NCBI RefSeq assembly: GCF_025548535.1
Contig: NZ_JAJLQW010000007.1
Span: 157,902-221,901, forward strand
Direction of reading: 5' to 3'
Origin: Undibacterium sp. Jales W-56
GTDB taxonomy: Bacteria > Pseudomonadota > Gammaproteobacteria > Burkholderiales > Burkholderiaceae_D
DNA length: 64,000 nucleotides
Both the position numbers and the translations under genes were made by a program. This document shows, piece after piece, positions 63,225-64,000 of the stretch. The stretch's first letter is position 1. Every line of letters begins with the position of its first letter. The notes under the pieces were generated by a model. The model ran no database searches, was not told the DNA's origin, and was given only the letters and a program-made list of their open reading frames with translations.

Positions 63225-63812
63225 TCAGACACAAGCGACAGCGTCGCGGATTACACGAATTCGTCCGGTACGTGCAATGCAAATCGTTCGATCAAATTTG
63301 CCATCGACATTGAATCTAAAATTACTACCCGCCATGCTTCCAAGAGGTTCTCCTGCTGTGTTATAGGTGATCGATTTAGCAGAGGCCGGGCTATAGGTTT
63401 TGTCGGGAAGGGCGCCTTGGCGCAACAAAATTTCTTCACCTGCATTCACAGTTCCAATTCCGGTTGCGGTACTATTCTCGACAAACACCAACCAACCTAC
63501 GCCCCAGTCATCCCCATCTCTATCCCCGCTGGCGGTTTTATGGCAAGCATTACTTCCAGACTCGGCATTGATGCTGCGACAAACGGTAACTAATCGACCA
63601 CGTTTAATGGCCTCTGACCGAGCCAGATTATGTGCCGCTATAAATTCATTGACGTTACCAGAGAGACGATTTTCAATCAAAATATTACGCATGGCGGGGA
63701 TTGCAATCATTAAAAGAATCGCTATTATTGTGATGACTATAGCCAACTCAATCAATGTAAAGCCAGATTTCACATATGCATGTTTAGACATGCTTAATTT
63801 GATATGAATCAT
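63225..63812 (-). CDS. fimT: GspH/FimT-family minor pilin (first copy)
   Basis: Protein of 195 residues with KSG|FTLIELAIVITIIAILLMIAIPAM and the shared block NLARSEAIKRGRLVTVCRSINAESGS, GWLVFVENSTATGIGT. First gene of the visible pilus operon; GGGA lies upstream of the ATG. The C-terminus (ARTGRIRVIRDAVACV) ends with a Cys that can pair internally. Upstream 63813-64000 should hold the promoter but shows no sigma-54 box. Confidence 0.88.
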   Translation of the reverse strand: MIHIKLSMSKHAYVKSGFTLIELAIVITIIAILLMIAIPAMRNILIENRLSGNVNEFIAAHNLARSEAIKRGRLVTVCRSINAESGSNACHKTASGDRDGDDWGVGWLVFVENSTATGIGTVNAGEEILLRQGALPDKTYSPASAKSITYNTAGEPLGSMAGSNFRFNVDGKFDRTICIARTGRIRVIRDAVACV

Positions 63813-64000
63813 TTCGACATCCCTTTATCTTATAAACAATTTGCTTAGGATAACCTTTAGTTTTCTTTCTATCAATTAATTAATCAAACGACTGAAACAA
63901 ACTGATTAGTCTGATCGCACAAGATATCAATGTCACTTCTGGACTGGATGGACAGTATAGAAGTCCGGAGATTGCCGTTCTGTAAAAGCAAAAGCCCCCG

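Overview
The window is a chromosomal segment of a Gram-negative betaproteobacterium, most likely order Burkholderiales and plausibly family Oxalobacteraceae. This rests on gene content and sequence style (tol-pal, TamAB, glyA-nrdR, an SSB-like protein beginning MIDALIAG, LytTR and YcgR proteins, type IV pilus minor pilins); no database search was possible. Most genes are moderately GC-rich housekeeping or accessory genes. The clear compositional exception is an AT-rich block at about 13.44-15.48 kb.

Layout. 0-13.4 kb: 5' part of alaS, a glycerophosphodiesterase, a CoA-transferase, a glycine-zipper lipoprotein, an M2 metallopeptidase, a LytS/LytTR two-component pair, an ElaA-type acetyltransferase, a small coupled-ORF unit, a DUF1223 protein, a membrane protein and glnS. 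13.4-16.55 kb: an accessory insertion holding a complete retron (non-coding msr-msd RNA bounded by a perfect 13-bp inverted repeat, then a reverse transcriptase fused to a C-terminal TOPRIM domain). It is followed by two tandem 217-bp repeat units carrying REP palindromes and a REP-associated tyrosine transposase. 16.5-40.4 kb: an OsmC-YcaO fusion, pepD, two YcgR/PilZ proteins, thiol and stress proteins, a sigma-54-controlled membrane-fusion protein with its divergent NtrC-type regulator and kinase, a zinc metallopeptidase, AlkB-like and GNAT enzymes, ppx and a methyltransferase. 40.4-40.8 kb: two identical tRNA-Lys(UUU) genes, each with its own terminator.

40.8-52.7 kb (all minus strand) is the cell-envelope region: ybgC, tolQ, tolR, tamA, tamB, tolA, tolB, pal, cpoB. 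The Tol-Pal cluster is split between tolR and tolA by the TamA/TamB translocation genes, and tamA is translationally coupled to tolR. 52.8-56.3 kb: a short-chain dehydrogenase, glyA preceded by a ZTP (pfl-type) riboswitch, and nrdR. 56.4-63.8 kb (minus strand): a type IV pilus operon of two FimT paralogues, PilV, PilW, PilX, PilY1 and a PilE-type pilin, ending at a strong terminator.

Four copies of a roughly 200-bp imperfect element with inverted ends (MITE-like) lie in gene gaps at 3.6, 23.0, 32.3 and 53.8 kb. The most notable system is the Ec67-type RT-TOPRIM retron. The class is known as an anti-phage system, but this copy has its own msr-msd and an apparent insertion in the RT. Next in interest are the tol/tam operon fusion, the sigma-54/palindrome control region of an adaptor without a transporter, and several short coupled ORFs and structured intergenic elements.
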